From positions 62,001 to 126,000 of the forward strand of contig MNCI01008302.1 in assembly GCA_015680685.1 (NCBI GenBank): a DNA stretch of 64,000 bases, written 5' to 3'. Positions 47,871 through 58,784 of the stretch are shown piece after piece; position 1 is the stretch's first letter, and every line of letters begins with the position of its first letter. The notes under the pieces were generated by a model. The model saw only the letters and a list, made by a program, of their open reading frames with translations. It had not been told where the DNA came from and ran no database searches. The DNA is from Gnetum montanum (taxonomy: Eukaryota > Streptophyta > Gnetopsida > Gnetales > Gnetaceae). A program made the position numbers and the translations under genes.

Positions 47871-50800
47871 CCCTAATGGACTCATCATATAATGTCAATT
47901 GGGACAGTTGCAATTATTTGGGTGTAGAAGGAAGCATAACCCAATGGATTTCTTTCTCCTCTACTGGCATGTTCTCATCAATTGGTATGGACATTAACCT
48001 GTAAACCAAAGCCTCACGGTGTGCGGTGGACATCATTATCAGGTCATACAGGCTCAATGTTGTATTATTTTGTTTTAGAGCCTACTTCACCTAGGTAAGA
48101 GTGCTTAGGAGGTCTTTTCCAACTTCCTGTTGTTTACCACCCTTCTCTTCCTCCATTCATCCTACAAGATGCATTTCATAAGGAGGGGTAGTTTTGAGTT
48201 TGGGACTAGGCCCTTTCAAGCAACATGGCGATGACCGTGCACATGTAGTGGCATTAACTTTTGGTGATGAGGTGGGCATAGATGCAAAGGAAGAAGGAGT
48301 ATGCTTGGAAGGACCTGGGGTAGTACATTCTATAGTAATTTCACCTATCAGACACTCTTCCCATTTCCTTGAACAAGAAGGTTGTGATGTCGTCTTATGC
48401 TGGTTTTGTGGAATGGGGGCAATTGAGTGGTTTGGCCCCCTGATGATGAATGGTGTTTGTGGCGTTAGTGTGGGTGGTGGTGCAGTTTTGATTATAGAAT
48501 CTGTAGGGACAGATGTCTGAGGAGGGACCTTGAGGACAAACAGTTACTGCAGTGTCTTTTTTTCCATTGTTGGTGTCACTACGCTATGTTGAGGTATATG
48601 AATCACAAACCGCTACTAGGACTGTTCTGAATTACCATCTATGCCAATCGTGTTAATTATGTACCCCACATTGTTAGCATTGAGGGGGTCCTTGTAAACA
48701 TGCATGGATTGATTCTCAAGGTGGATGGGGTTGCTTTCGTCAAGCACCAACTTCCCCTGATCAATCATCCGTTGAATGTCATCTTTTAGGGCTATAAAGT
48801 AATCCATTTCATGACCAAAAAGTTGGTGGTAGTTATAGAACCACTTCAGCCTGAAGTTCTTAGGAACTAGGGGCTCATTGGGCATAGCCAAGGAGGGGTT
48901 CCTAAGGAGTTTGCAATACCGCTGATGTCGTTTGGTCATCTCCTCTGACATCCACTTGTGTTGAATGTACCCTACCCCTAGCAATTACTTTAGAAGTTCT
49001 GAAGGCTTGACAGGTAGTAGGGTATACTTGGAGCGATCTTTACACTCAAAGTTCGGTTTAGGCAGGGTGGGTGCCTCAGTTGCTGATGTGGAGGGTTGGG
49101 CAGCATTGCTTGGGCTAGGCGTGGGGTTAGTTGGTGTTGTGGCCACTTTCTTTTTATTATTGTTGTTGGGCTTGGCCTCATTTTCCATGACGGCCACCAT
49201 GGCCATTGTGGCCTTGCCCTTCTCTTTGTTCTTTTTAGTATGTGAATTTTTATAGGCAACATAGGCTGCGTCCTTACTGGCCTTGGCCACATCTTGAATG
49301 CTTTTTTTCTGTGTAAAATCTTGACTGAGAGAGCACAGGGCTAGGTAATACATCTTGGATTTGATGAAATCGTTCACCACCCCCTTGATGATGGCCAGCA
49401 AGTGGGCCTCCATGATAGGTTCACAGATCTCATTCAAGGTGGTGCTCCACCACTGTATAAACCTCTACACTGATTCTAGTGGGTCTTGCTTAACTTCCAT
49501 TAACTGATCCAACATGACTTTGAACTTCAAGTTATACTTGAAGTAGGTCACGAACTGGGTCAGTAGCTCCTCCAATGTTGAGATGGAGGCGCGCAGGAGT
49601 GCGTAGTACAAGTTCAAAGCTTTGCCTATCAGGGACATAGCAAAGACGTGAATGATGGTGTGTGGCCATTGTTGTAGCAACAATGATTTAGATCTGAATG
49701 TGACCAGATGTGTGTTCAGGTCACCCTTCCCATTGTATTTTGTAAATTGAGGGAGCAGCATCCTAGAGGGTAATTTAAGCATGGGAACCACTGGGATGAT
49801 GGGATCATCATGGTAGAAATCCATTATCTGCACCGTATCAAAACTAGTGAATTTGAGGTGCCTAACCTCTTTAGTAAGGGTCTAGATAAGTTGAAACGGT
49901 TGATCCAGTCCCGGAGATGACACAGAAAGTTGTGGGGTTGTAGGGGCAACCATCGTTTGTGTCATAGTAAGGGTAGGGGCTTAGCTCACAGGAGGGGCTA
50001 TTGGGGCTACCCTTGCGAAGGGTGCTACTGGTGTGGTCCACACCTAGTGGGTGGTGCTGCTAGAGTGGTGGCTATTGGTGGTGCTGCTGGAGTGGTGGCT
50101 ACTGGTGGTGCTGCAGGGTTGGTCATTTGCATGACAGATGGAATGGGCCACAGTCCTGCACTTGGTTTCTATACCTACGGGACTTGGTATGTTTGGTAGT
50201 AAGGATGCTGTGACATCTGGTGGGGTTGCCAGGAAAGGAGCAAAGTGGCTGGGGTCCACCACGTGGTTAGGGTTGGACTTGCCGCTGATGATGGTATAGA
50301 TGCAAATGATGAGATAGGAGTAGAGGCTCCAAGCAACTATGAAGTAGATGTGGTGTGTATGTAGGGCATCATGGTCATAACTAGTGCCTGGTATGAGGAC
50401 ACGACAAAATGGGGGGAAGAGTGCCTGGGTATGAAACTGAGGGAAGTGCCTACTGATATGCTGAGTGTGTAGGATGGCTACCCATTACTGATGAAAGCAT
50501 AGATTGAGGCAAATTTGTGGTGATCGTAAAGGGAGCCATCATGAAAAGGGGGTTTGACTTGAAGGCCATGGTAGAAGGGATGGTCACAAGGTAAGTTTGA
50601 CCACCCCCCTCAGACTGGGAGTCTAGATCTTCCTGCCCATCCTAGAATGCTTCATCGCAATGGGATACCATGTCCTGCTCCCTAGGCTTAGTGACTTGTA
50701 GCAACTGATCAAAGATCCACTGATACATCTCTGTAAGGAGGATGGAAACATTAGGGTTAGGGACAAACTCCCTTCCATTTCGATAAAGGAGCTCGAAACT

Positions 50801-51033
50801 ACACTTGTGCTCAAGTTCTTGGTGATCTAGGGAAAATATGCCTAGAACTTTGCACAAATAAAGTCGTAACACTCTGTGTCTTCTGCCAAGAACTTGGGTA
50901 ACAAGTGTTGAATCCTAAGGGATTGGCATGGCACCATTATTTGGCTAGGTGGCTACTCAGCATCTATAGTGCTTTGGGCCAAGAAAGGAGCCTCAATGCT
51001 CAAAGTGGAAACAATGGTCGTTGTCGAAATCAT
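47871..51033 (-). pseudogene. gag: gag of Ogre-2
   Basis: A start is likely at 51033 (MISTTTIVSTLS). The N-terminal third is Pro/Ser/Thr-rich and has a 30-bp tandem repeat near 50045-50120 (SSTTNSHH repeats). The core at 49833-49380 reads FTKYNGKGDLNTHLVTFRS, then FAMSLIGKALNLYYALL and FVTYFKYN, matching the Retrotrans_gag domain. Later parts are KNSHTKKNKEKGKATMAM (basic, 49260-49200) and, at 48850-48760, FYNYHQLFGHEMDYFIALKD. The last corresponds to the zinc knuckle C-x-x-H-x-x-x-G-H-x-x-x-x-C, but the cysteines are Tyr or Phe. Single stops and two frameshifts occur. Confidence 0.8.
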
Positions 51034-51254
51034 CTTGCATAGTGAAAAGGAGAAATTGCAAACTAGGAAACATGAAAATCAAGAGGATATTGGAGGCTTT
51101 TCGTCCTACCAGATTCCAAAGGAATTGTCGTAGCAACCAATCTACACCAACCGATGCATAAAAAACCACAAAAGGGTGTCACATTTATGCTAGTACATGA
51201 TGGGGTATAGAGAGCATGCAAGACTACTCGTAGGACATGGAAAAGGAAAATAAA

Positions 51255-51273
51255 GGCCCTCCTTCTAGCACCA
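51255..51273 (-). promoter_or_regulatory. candidate primer-binding site of Ogre-2
   Basis: TGGTGCTAGAAGGAGGGCC on the minus strand lies five bases inside the 5' LTR. Starting with TGG and adjoining the LTR is what a tRNA primer site requires. I do not assign the tRNA. Confidence 0.5.
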
Positions 51274-51278
51274 AAAAC

Positions 51279-53151
51279 TATAGCAACCGAAAATGTCGGT
51301 GGCTAGAACACCGAGAGGTTGTTGGATGAATAGTTTAACCCCGAATCCATGCAAGGGCCATGCTAGAGAAAAATGGAAGTGGGGTGCCTTGAACGGTCTG
51401 GTCGATCAGACAGGGACTTAGTCAGTGTATCTTAACCTTATGTAAATGTCATTTCCAAGGTGAGACAAGTGAGGTAAATCAATGATCAATAAATACAAAA
51501 TGGAGAAAATAATGTAAAATAATGATAATAGCAAAGAAATATTAGAACGAGCTCAAGTAAGAAAATGCACCACCCCAAGGTCATGGATTTGATTCTTGCC
51601 TTGTTTGAAAGGTGTGCAACAAGTCATGCAATGCTAGAAACACATAGGGAACTCAAGGGTAACTAGAATGCTCAAGGGAAATGCCAACTATGCCTTCTGG
51701 AAGCCAACTTAAAAGCCAACTGTAGCAAGAGGCCAACTCTGTTTGCTAAGAAGCCAATCAAGAAGCCAACTAGCCAATGCGAAAAGCCAACAAGCCAACC
51801 GCTTTTGTCAATGCAAAAATGCCAACTCTTTGAATGAAAAGCCAACCCATTGAGTGTTTTCTACTAGGGTATTTATAGGACCAAGATCAAGTGAGAAATG
51901 GGGCCTAGATTCCATGTGTCTTGGACCCCACAAGATGCTGACATGCCCGTACCATGTAGGTGTGCGGTGCTTGACATGAATTTGGCTACGCTGTGACTAT
52001 ACCTCTAGGACTGGATGTGCCCAGATTAGTGTGCTAACAACGCAAAAAATGGAGCTTACACTCTAGGACTACGTCTTCCCTGATCTTACGAGTAGGGTTA
52101 AGCGTAGGAACAATGTTTTTGAGGCTAACCAAGGGTTGTACAAAATAGAGTGAAATTGCTGATTCCACCAAGGAGATGCTAGAATGAGGAAGATTGTTGT
52201 CAACAAGTTCTAGAACTACCTGAAGATGTCATGATGCTTCTATACTAGTGTTGTGTTACTCACGCTATCGAGTTTGTTGGTGTAGCATAAGTGGCTTCTT
52301 GCTACACTATGCTACACTAAGTAGCATAGCATAGCATAGCCACTAGTTTTGACTGGAACTTGTGCTGAAGCTAAAAACATTTTTCTAAGACTTAGTCATG
52401 CTAACAACTGCAACTTTTGTCTTTTATGTCAGGAAGCCTTTGAACTTTTTGAACTGATGTTTGAAACTCCCTTGTTACTTTTGCATTGTCACTATGTTGT
52501 GCTACACTATGTAGCATAGCACAGCATAGTAGCCAGTGTATCCTGCTTTTTCGTTTAATCCACCATTCTCTAGAAAGAAACTTTCTCAAGGCTTGGTGCT
52601 AAACAAGGTAAGTGGTTTTGGAGGCTAGAGTGTTTTCCAAGTGCAACTTTCTTATTGCAATCATTTGGCAAGTCGGGCCTTTCTACTTCGTCTTTGCTAT
52701 GTTGTGCTACACTATGTAGCGTAGCATAGCATGGCACCTTGCCTTGATCGAATCTTTGACTTATTTTGCAATCATTCTGTCAATTCACACTTAGACGCTT
52801 GAGCAACTATCTTTCAAGGCTTGCTATGTTGCATAGCGTAGCATAGTGTAGCATAGCAAACTTCTTCACTAGAAAACTTGCCGAACTTCTTTGCTTATTC
52901 CAAGCACTTTTAGCAACTCCTAGCATATTTTCTGAGTAGATTGTGAGCCGGGTGAATTGTCCAAGTGGGCAAGCTAGAGAGTCCATCAAGCCTGTCATCT
53001 CTAGAGATAGAAAACTTGCCAGACTAGATAGTCTAACCCTAGTGCCCACATTTTCCTGTTAAACTATCATGACGTTGCACTTGTGGAAGTCCTTGCCTAA
53101 ATTCCAAGACCTTGGTGAGGCATGAGAGTCTTGAAATTTTATGGTGTTTCA
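51279..53151 (-). repeat. 5' LTR of Ogre-2
   Basis: It is the direct repeat of 34252-36101, 1873 bp long. It begins TATAGCAACC, where the other copy has TGTAGTGATC, so the terminal TG has mutated to TA here. The end ATGGTGTTTCA is intact. It contains a TATA word on the minus strand (near 51871) and four palindromic clusters (near 52305, 52500, 52700 and 52830), at the same spacing as in the 3' LTR. Confidence 0.9.
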
Positions 53152-53156
53152 CCCAA

Positions 53157-53365
53157 GATTCCCACTAGTGTGTATGAATAGTTGAATGGGGTTTCTGATA
53201 AATACACCACTAAATTCAACCCTATCTACAAGAATTGTGTGGCTACCAAAATAACACATAGCTAGTGGATGGCCTTCAAGAATGTTAAAGACAAATGTGT
53301 TACCGTTGTAGCCCTAACATGAGCTTCATCAAGCAAGAAGAAGAAATGTGAGAATAAGACTAGTT
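53157..53365 (+). pseudogene. HAD-like gene of Ogre-1, part 2, after the Ogre-2 insertion
   Basis: Directly after the target duplication the plus frame reads YTTKFNPIYKNCVATKITHS, then WMAFKNVKDKCVTVVAL, and ends with a Lys-rich tail (SSSKKKKCENKT) and TAG at about 53363. The left half of this exon ends TLNVFTKDP at 34245. The frame differs by one base at the junction, so an indel was added or my frame choice is slightly off. Stops at three positions show decay. It is the C-terminal end of the fragment at 33620-34245. Confidence 0.5.
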
Positions 53366-53692
53366 TTTTCTATGTTATAGTTAATGTTTTATGGATATTT
53401 AGGTCTTAAGTACTCTGTGATCTTTATCTATGGTCTAAACAAGCTTGTATTAATCCTAGGTTGTTATCATTAGCTTGTAGGACCTTTTACTCCTTCTAAG
53501 GTCACCATACCCCTCTCTAGACTCTCTACGAATACTCTCATCTTTAAGTTCAATGATGGGGGATAAGCATAGAAGTGATTCAAGGGGAAAGCATTTGAGG
53601 AAGTTAGCAAACATCACATTTTCTAGTTTTCTTGATGTATTCATGGTGCCTAGCCCTTCCATCTCCTCCATAAAGATGCTAAAAATCATTAA
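53366..53692. other. spacer between the HAD-like gene end and the family A element
   Basis: It begins with a T-rich, AT-rich stretch that could be the 3' untranslated part of the plus-strand gene. The minus-strand frame 53456-53689 has no recognisable content. If the family A LTR here were complete, its R and U5 would be in this place, but they are not seen. Confidence 0.4.
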
Positions 53693-53849
53693 CTCCTCTC
53701 GTGCCCCTACATGTATATTTATAGGCTCACACAGGAGTCACGATATCATGTATTCGATATCATTATTTGGGTTGTGATATCATGTACCCGATATCGTGGA
53801 TCCAATATCAAGGATCCAATATTGCAGCCTAATGAATCATGATTCATCA
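53693..53849 (-). repeat. truncated 3' LTR (U3 only) of the non-autonomous element
   Basis: The stretch matches 61608-61764 closely (TATTTATAGGCTCACACAGG, GAGTCACGATATCATGTATT and TTTGGGTTGTGATATCATGT in both), including the TATA box and GATATC words. Similarity stops abruptly near 53693. Confidence 0.85.
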
Positions 53850-53871
53850 TACCCCCATGACTGAATGAAAA
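53850..53871 (-). promoter_or_regulatory. polypurine tract of the non-autonomous element
   Basis: On the minus strand, TTCATTCAGTCATGGGGGTA directly precedes the LTR start. The same string is at 6272-6291 before the plus-strand family A LTR. It primes plus-strand DNA synthesis in LTR elements. Confidence 0.8.
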
Positions 53872-54039
53872 CTCATCCTTGAGTCAAAATGAGAACAAGC
53901 CCCATTGATTACACAGTGGATAGGTATGGGATTATTGACTGATAGGGAATTTATTCATGCTACAGTGGAGAACTTAATAGAACAAAATTGGGACACAACA
54001 CATAAAAAAATGCAAAATCATAAAATTACAAAATTTTTT

Positions 54040-56844
54040 GGAACTCATGTGGTTCCAAGTGGCAGTGGCTTCTCCATGGGTTACTTTCCCTTGTCTTGTG
54101 CTCCAGGTTTTGGAATTTGATGACGTTGAAGTAGTGCCTGGAGCTTTTCCTCTTTCGTTGGAGGATCTTGTGCCATCCATGCTGATGCTCCAATGTTTGA
54201 TGGAGTTGACACCTCCCATGGGAATGATAGTTGTAGAAACATTTTTTTTTCTTTGATGTACCAGGCCACAAACAACCGTCGTTCCTCCTCGTAGGATTTG
54301 GCTTTGTCCTTGTACTCTTAAAAATTTGTAATCCATCAAGCCAAGTCCATTGTGACATCTTTTTGTCCTTCGTAGCTTGCCTTAACCACCTCTAGTTCAA
54401 AATTTGCAACTTCCAGCTTCTACAATATTTTCTTATGCTCTAAAAATTCTACTTCATATTTGGCATAGGTGGTAGCTACCTACCCCTCAATCTCTATCCT
54501 CAGGCACCATGCTATCAACATGGCTAGATTCGCATACTGCAAGTTTGTCAATTCCATGTACTCTGTAAGATCTTAAATATATAGGTCCCAGCTTTTAAGT
54601 TCCACCTAGTGGACAAATGCATATGTGTCCAATATGGCCTATCAATCAGTGTGTTGAGCATTGAAAGCATTGATGTGGGCCTTGGCCATATGGATCTCCT
54701 TATTGATGATTTGCTTATACATCTCCACCTAATCTCAAAAATGCTCCTTTAACTTTTCATGTCACTTGGCCTCATTTTACCACATGCTTATTTCGATGGC
54801 CTTCTTTTGATGAATTGTGTATACCTACACCATTGAGAGGGTTCAATTTTCTCTAGCCAAATGGTTCATATCTTGATTAACCCTGATCAATTGTTCCTGT
54901 AGCTGTTGAAAGTTTTCTTCAAGAACATTCTTCTATTTCTCCATAGCAGTCAAAAGAAGATTGTCTATAGTGAGCTATTTATTCTCTTCTTATAAGGCTC
55001 TGAGTGCCTTGGTGTGCACATAGGTTTGTTCTTGTGCCTTGGAGGCATCCTAGTTGGCCTTCTCTTTCTCCTCCACCACTCGTTTATTGTCCACCAACAA
55101 TTTTTTTAGTTGCTCGGTCCTGAAGGTGTCCAGCTAGTTTATGGGAACGAATTCAGGGAGTACTGCTATGTAGCTTGTAGGGTTACAAGCCTCTTTTGGA
55201 GTTTCGCTAACTCTGCTTTTGTGTGCTCAGCCTTGATCTCTGCCATGACCATCTTTCACTTGGTAGAGATAAGGTCTGATTATGCTATCGTGAAATGTTG
55301 TGGGATGTTGAACAAGGACATCATTATTTATCTTATTTGCAACAACTGATCAAGCACATCGTCATGCTCTACAGAAGTCATCGAGGGACCAACCAATGTT
55401 TGAGCATCATGTGCTCCTATGAAGTCTATCAGTGGCATAACAAGGATGTTGAAGGATTCTTTGATGTTTTCTATGACCACTTCTATAGCTCCTGCTACAT
55501 CCTGGTGCTACATGACCACCATTGTGGCCCCTTCACCAATCTTGAGTTGCACCTAAAAGGATGCAACATTCTTTGAAATCTATTGTGGCCAATCAGTCTC
55601 CCCTCCACCTGTCTAAATGGACACCTCACCCCATGCACGATTTATAGAGATAGTGGGCTATACAGTATTGTTGATGACATGGAAGATATTAGCATCATCA
55701 TGACTTCCCCAACTAGCCATCTTAGTGATGGCCCTAAGATGGCTCATCGATGGTCAATAATCCTGTGGCCGTGGCAGTTGGTCTCACTAGCTTATTCTAG
55801 GCCTTGCTTCTTATTGTTAACTGAACCTTAACCTTGGGAGTTGCCTAGGCCCTATAGTTTGAGTTGCAATGGGCCCCATCATTTATTCTTGCTCTTGCTC
55901 TTGCTCTGGCTCTAGTGTCGCACCAATAAATTTCCTTGGAGCTAGTGGCTTCAACAGTTTAGTGAATGAAGCTTTTTGGGCTCTTCTAGGGATATCATTG
56001 GTGTACCCCAAAATTCCAACATGCTTGCACAGCTTCTTAATGAGACAAGGGAAGGGCAATATGAACTTCCATATCTTGTGTTCTTCGAATTACCTTAAGA
56101 TCTCCATGAGATATAGATGGGGCAGGTTAGCATTAACCTTTCCCATCAATATCGCACTTCCTCTTGCCGCATATGTTGAGATCCTATTTAATCCTTTTGT
56201 GGGGAAGATGTGATAAGTACCAATCTTGAAGTAGATTCTCTCTTCCAACATCAATTCTCTGTATATCTTATCTTCCCTACCATACGTCCTCTCCAACCAA
56301 ACCTTTTGCACATCTATGTCAGAGAAAGTGGACAAGTGAGCAACTTTTAGCCCCATATTTGGAAGGTTTAACACTCCAAAATGGCCTTGGAAGAAAAATC
56401 AACAAACACACCACCAATGTCAACCATGGTGCCTTCTTCTTTATTGTGATAAAATTGGTATGTTTCTCCTAAGTACCAGGGACCACTTTCAGACAGGATA
56501 GGCCATAATGGGGACCCTTTGAGCTGGTCCCTAACAACCTCAGGAGTGAATTTTGTGAAGGGTCTGAAGTTAAATTCCACGATCACTACAACTAATGTAG
56601 ACCTTTCACGAATGGACTGAACACACTCTGGGGACAATGTGAGGTGTTGTCCTTGTTCAGGTGTTGTAGTGGCTCCACCTTCTACCTATCTCGATTGTAT
56701 AGTAGCAGGAATCTCTTGATGGATACTGAAGGATTGTGCCTCCTACTCTATATGTTGTTTAGCAAATGCTTGTCCTCTACCTCTCCTAGGTTGCTTAGAT
56801 GCACCTTGAGAGGGACCTTTTTGTTGTCTAGGATTTGGGGCCAT
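54040..56844 (-). pseudogene. accessory ORF: plant transposon-protein-like domain plus coiled coil
   Basis: A start is likely at 56844 (MAPNPRQQKGPSQGASKQP, basic). The domain follows at 56637-56000: FVDFSSKAILECFGV, then YHIFPTKGLNRIS and FILPFPCLIKKLCKHVGI. The pattern of a V/D-F-S block, an F/Y-x-L-x-x-I-S block and a final L-P-x-P-x-L-I-x-x-L-C-x-x-x-G-V block resembles the putative plant transposon-protein domain (I recall it as PF20167), found in many plant retroelement-associated proteins. A Gln/Glu repeat (EQEQEQEQE) lies at 55925-55890. A long coiled-coil part follows to about 54300. The C-terminal end is at about 54050 (PTKEEKLQALLQRHQIPKPG). There is one frameshift near 56370, and many stops stand at Gln- or Trp-like positions. 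Total length would be about 930 residues. Confidence 0.6.
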
Positions 56845-57329
56845 CTACAATCACATAGGGCCAATCGTTAGTAAGGTTGCTTACCAAAGTTAAGTTATAC
56901 CATATGCCTTGCCTTAATGAATTTATTTTTATTCTATGTGATTTAAAGTTAGAAATTTTTATGGAAATATCCCAAATTTTTTTTAATATTTGGCCCACTT
57001 TGCTTAGGTGATTTCAAAGTTTAATTTCCCAATATAGATAAGGAGATGAAATTGTTTTTGGCACATGTTTATTATTTTTATAACTAATTACCCTTAATTG
57101 TGTTGTTTGGGCAATGATGAATTCCAAAAAATTTATACACAATTCACCGTGTACCCCTCCCCCATGACTAAGCTTAACACTCCAAGTTTAGATAGGTTTG
57201 AATGGAATGGAAATCGGAGCACTAGCAAGCGAGTTATGGCTAGTAGATCAAGAGGTGTGCAGGTTGCAAGTCGTAGAAGAAAATTTGAAAAACTCCCCTC
57301 CATGAACAATTGCAAATGATGTTAACATT

Positions 57330-57460
57330 CATGGGGGGGCCCATATATATAGATTTTAAGGACGTAATATTGCGTACCCACTAGCAAGGACTCGATATCA
57401 TAACCAAACCGATATTGGGGACTCAATATCGTGGCCTATCGAAAATAGGGTACTTGGAAA
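57330..57460 (-). promoter_or_regulatory. U3-like block upstream of the accessory ORF
   Basis: On the minus strand, words of the kind CGATATTGAGTCC, CAATATCGG and TGATATCGAGTCC are followed by TATATATA (57349-57357). This is the same order as in the family A U3 (CGATATTGGATCC, TGATATCAGG, then TATAAATA). It sits about 500 bp ahead of the likely accessory start at 56844. It could be an internal promoter or a remnant of an older LTR. Confidence 0.45.
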
Positions 57461-58784
57461 AATTGATAAATTTTAGAAATTCTTCGGTATAAACTGAGGA
57501 GTTTAGGTTAATGTAAAGGGTCCAGGATAAAAATTATCAGGTTGGAAGGCATAAAAAGGATAGTGGTGTAAAATCTGGCAATGAAAATCATGAAGAGTAT
57601 GAGGAAAAAGAACATGTGTTTGTACATATGAAAATTTGAACCGGAAGGATGATAAGGAAAAGAAGAACATTGGAAATACCTAGAGGGTATAAGATGATGT
57701 GCGGGAGATGTGTTACAAGTGCAAATTACAAGGGTTATGCAAGTGGGTCCTCACCAAAGCAGGTTCCAACCTATAATTCCCTTGTGTAACCACACCTTAA
57801 AATGTCCATAGGCACTAGAAGGGTTAAATGTAATCCACATCAATTTCACAAAACACACACATGTAGATAGCACTATGATGAGATATGAATCCCATGCTAC
57901 CCAAACATGAGCCACAACTACATGAGTAGTGACATGAGGTAAATCATAGAAGGGATTGTAGAGATTGGGTGATGAGGTAACTAACTTAGGGCACAATGAA
58001 TCTTGCATGTAAGGCATGATTAGTGTGCCATTAGCCCATCACTCCAAAATGAAGACCAAGTCCATTCCTCTAATCAGTGACATTGCATTGTGTCATCCCA
58101 ATGATGGACAACCATGAGAGCATCATGTTAGCAAGGTGCACGATCACTTGGCATTTTGTTCAAGGGAGGAGTGATTTTGCTTTGTGGCACTCATGTTGTT
58201 TCTTTTTCTTTTTTTGATGAAGTATTGCTTAATCTAGAGAAGCTTCCTACCTTCAAGCATGGGTGCATGTCTTTCCAGTGGGACCCCCTAGAATAGCATT
58301 ATTTTTTCCTAGTTAAGTGCCTTTTGATTACTCTTACTCCTATTTTTCGTTAGATTTACAAGGATCTTAGTACAACCAAGTTGTATGATAACTCCAACAA
58401 ATGTCACCAAAGAGAATCCACAAATCCCCTTGATGTCACACCCTAACCATTCCCTCTTGGTCCATCCTTCTTCATTCTGGGCACAATAACACAAAAAGCA
58501 CTTTAAGTTTTAATGATTAGGGAGATCATTGTTCCCAAGGTAGAACCTCTTATTAATAGAATGGGTGGGTGGATGTTGTGGGCTCGTTGTTCAAATAATT
58601 GGTCACCTAAGACTTAATAGCACAAAGAAAAACCTCAACCAACAAGTCACATGAGTGTTTTATTCATAGATGAGATTACCCATAAAAAGATAAAAAGATA
58701 AAACAACAAATGGAAAGATGAAAAATTGGAAAGTAAAAAATTGTAAAATTAAAGAAAAGGGAAAATATTTATTAATCTTTCTTG
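57461..58784 (-). other. spacer between gag and accessory ORF
   Basis: No domain recognised. Short frames at 57751-58017 and 58309-58494 have no conserved content. By position this replaces the pol genes. Confidence 0.4.

Larger units (their letters stand above)
34252..53151 (-). mobile_element. Ogre-2: complete Tat/Ogre-like element, 18.9 kb
   Basis: Two long direct repeats bound it (34252-36101 and 51279-53151). CCCAA occurs on the left at 34246-34250 and right after the right LTR at 53152-53156, a likely 5-bp target duplication with one extra base at the left. On the minus strand the order is 5' LTR, primer site, gag, protease, hairpin array, an antisense gene, a hairpin array, RT, two RNase H domains, integrase, a hairpin array, polypurine tract and 3' LTR. 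The order, the second RNase H, the length and the large protease-RT gap fit Ogre. LTRs have clearly diverged from each other, mostly by transitions, so the insertion is not recent. Confidence 0.88.

Noticed and set aside
54026-54358. Three overlapping frames near the 3' end of the non-autonomous element
   Set aside because: Only the frame ending QALLQRHQIPKPG continues the accessory protein. The other two are shadows.
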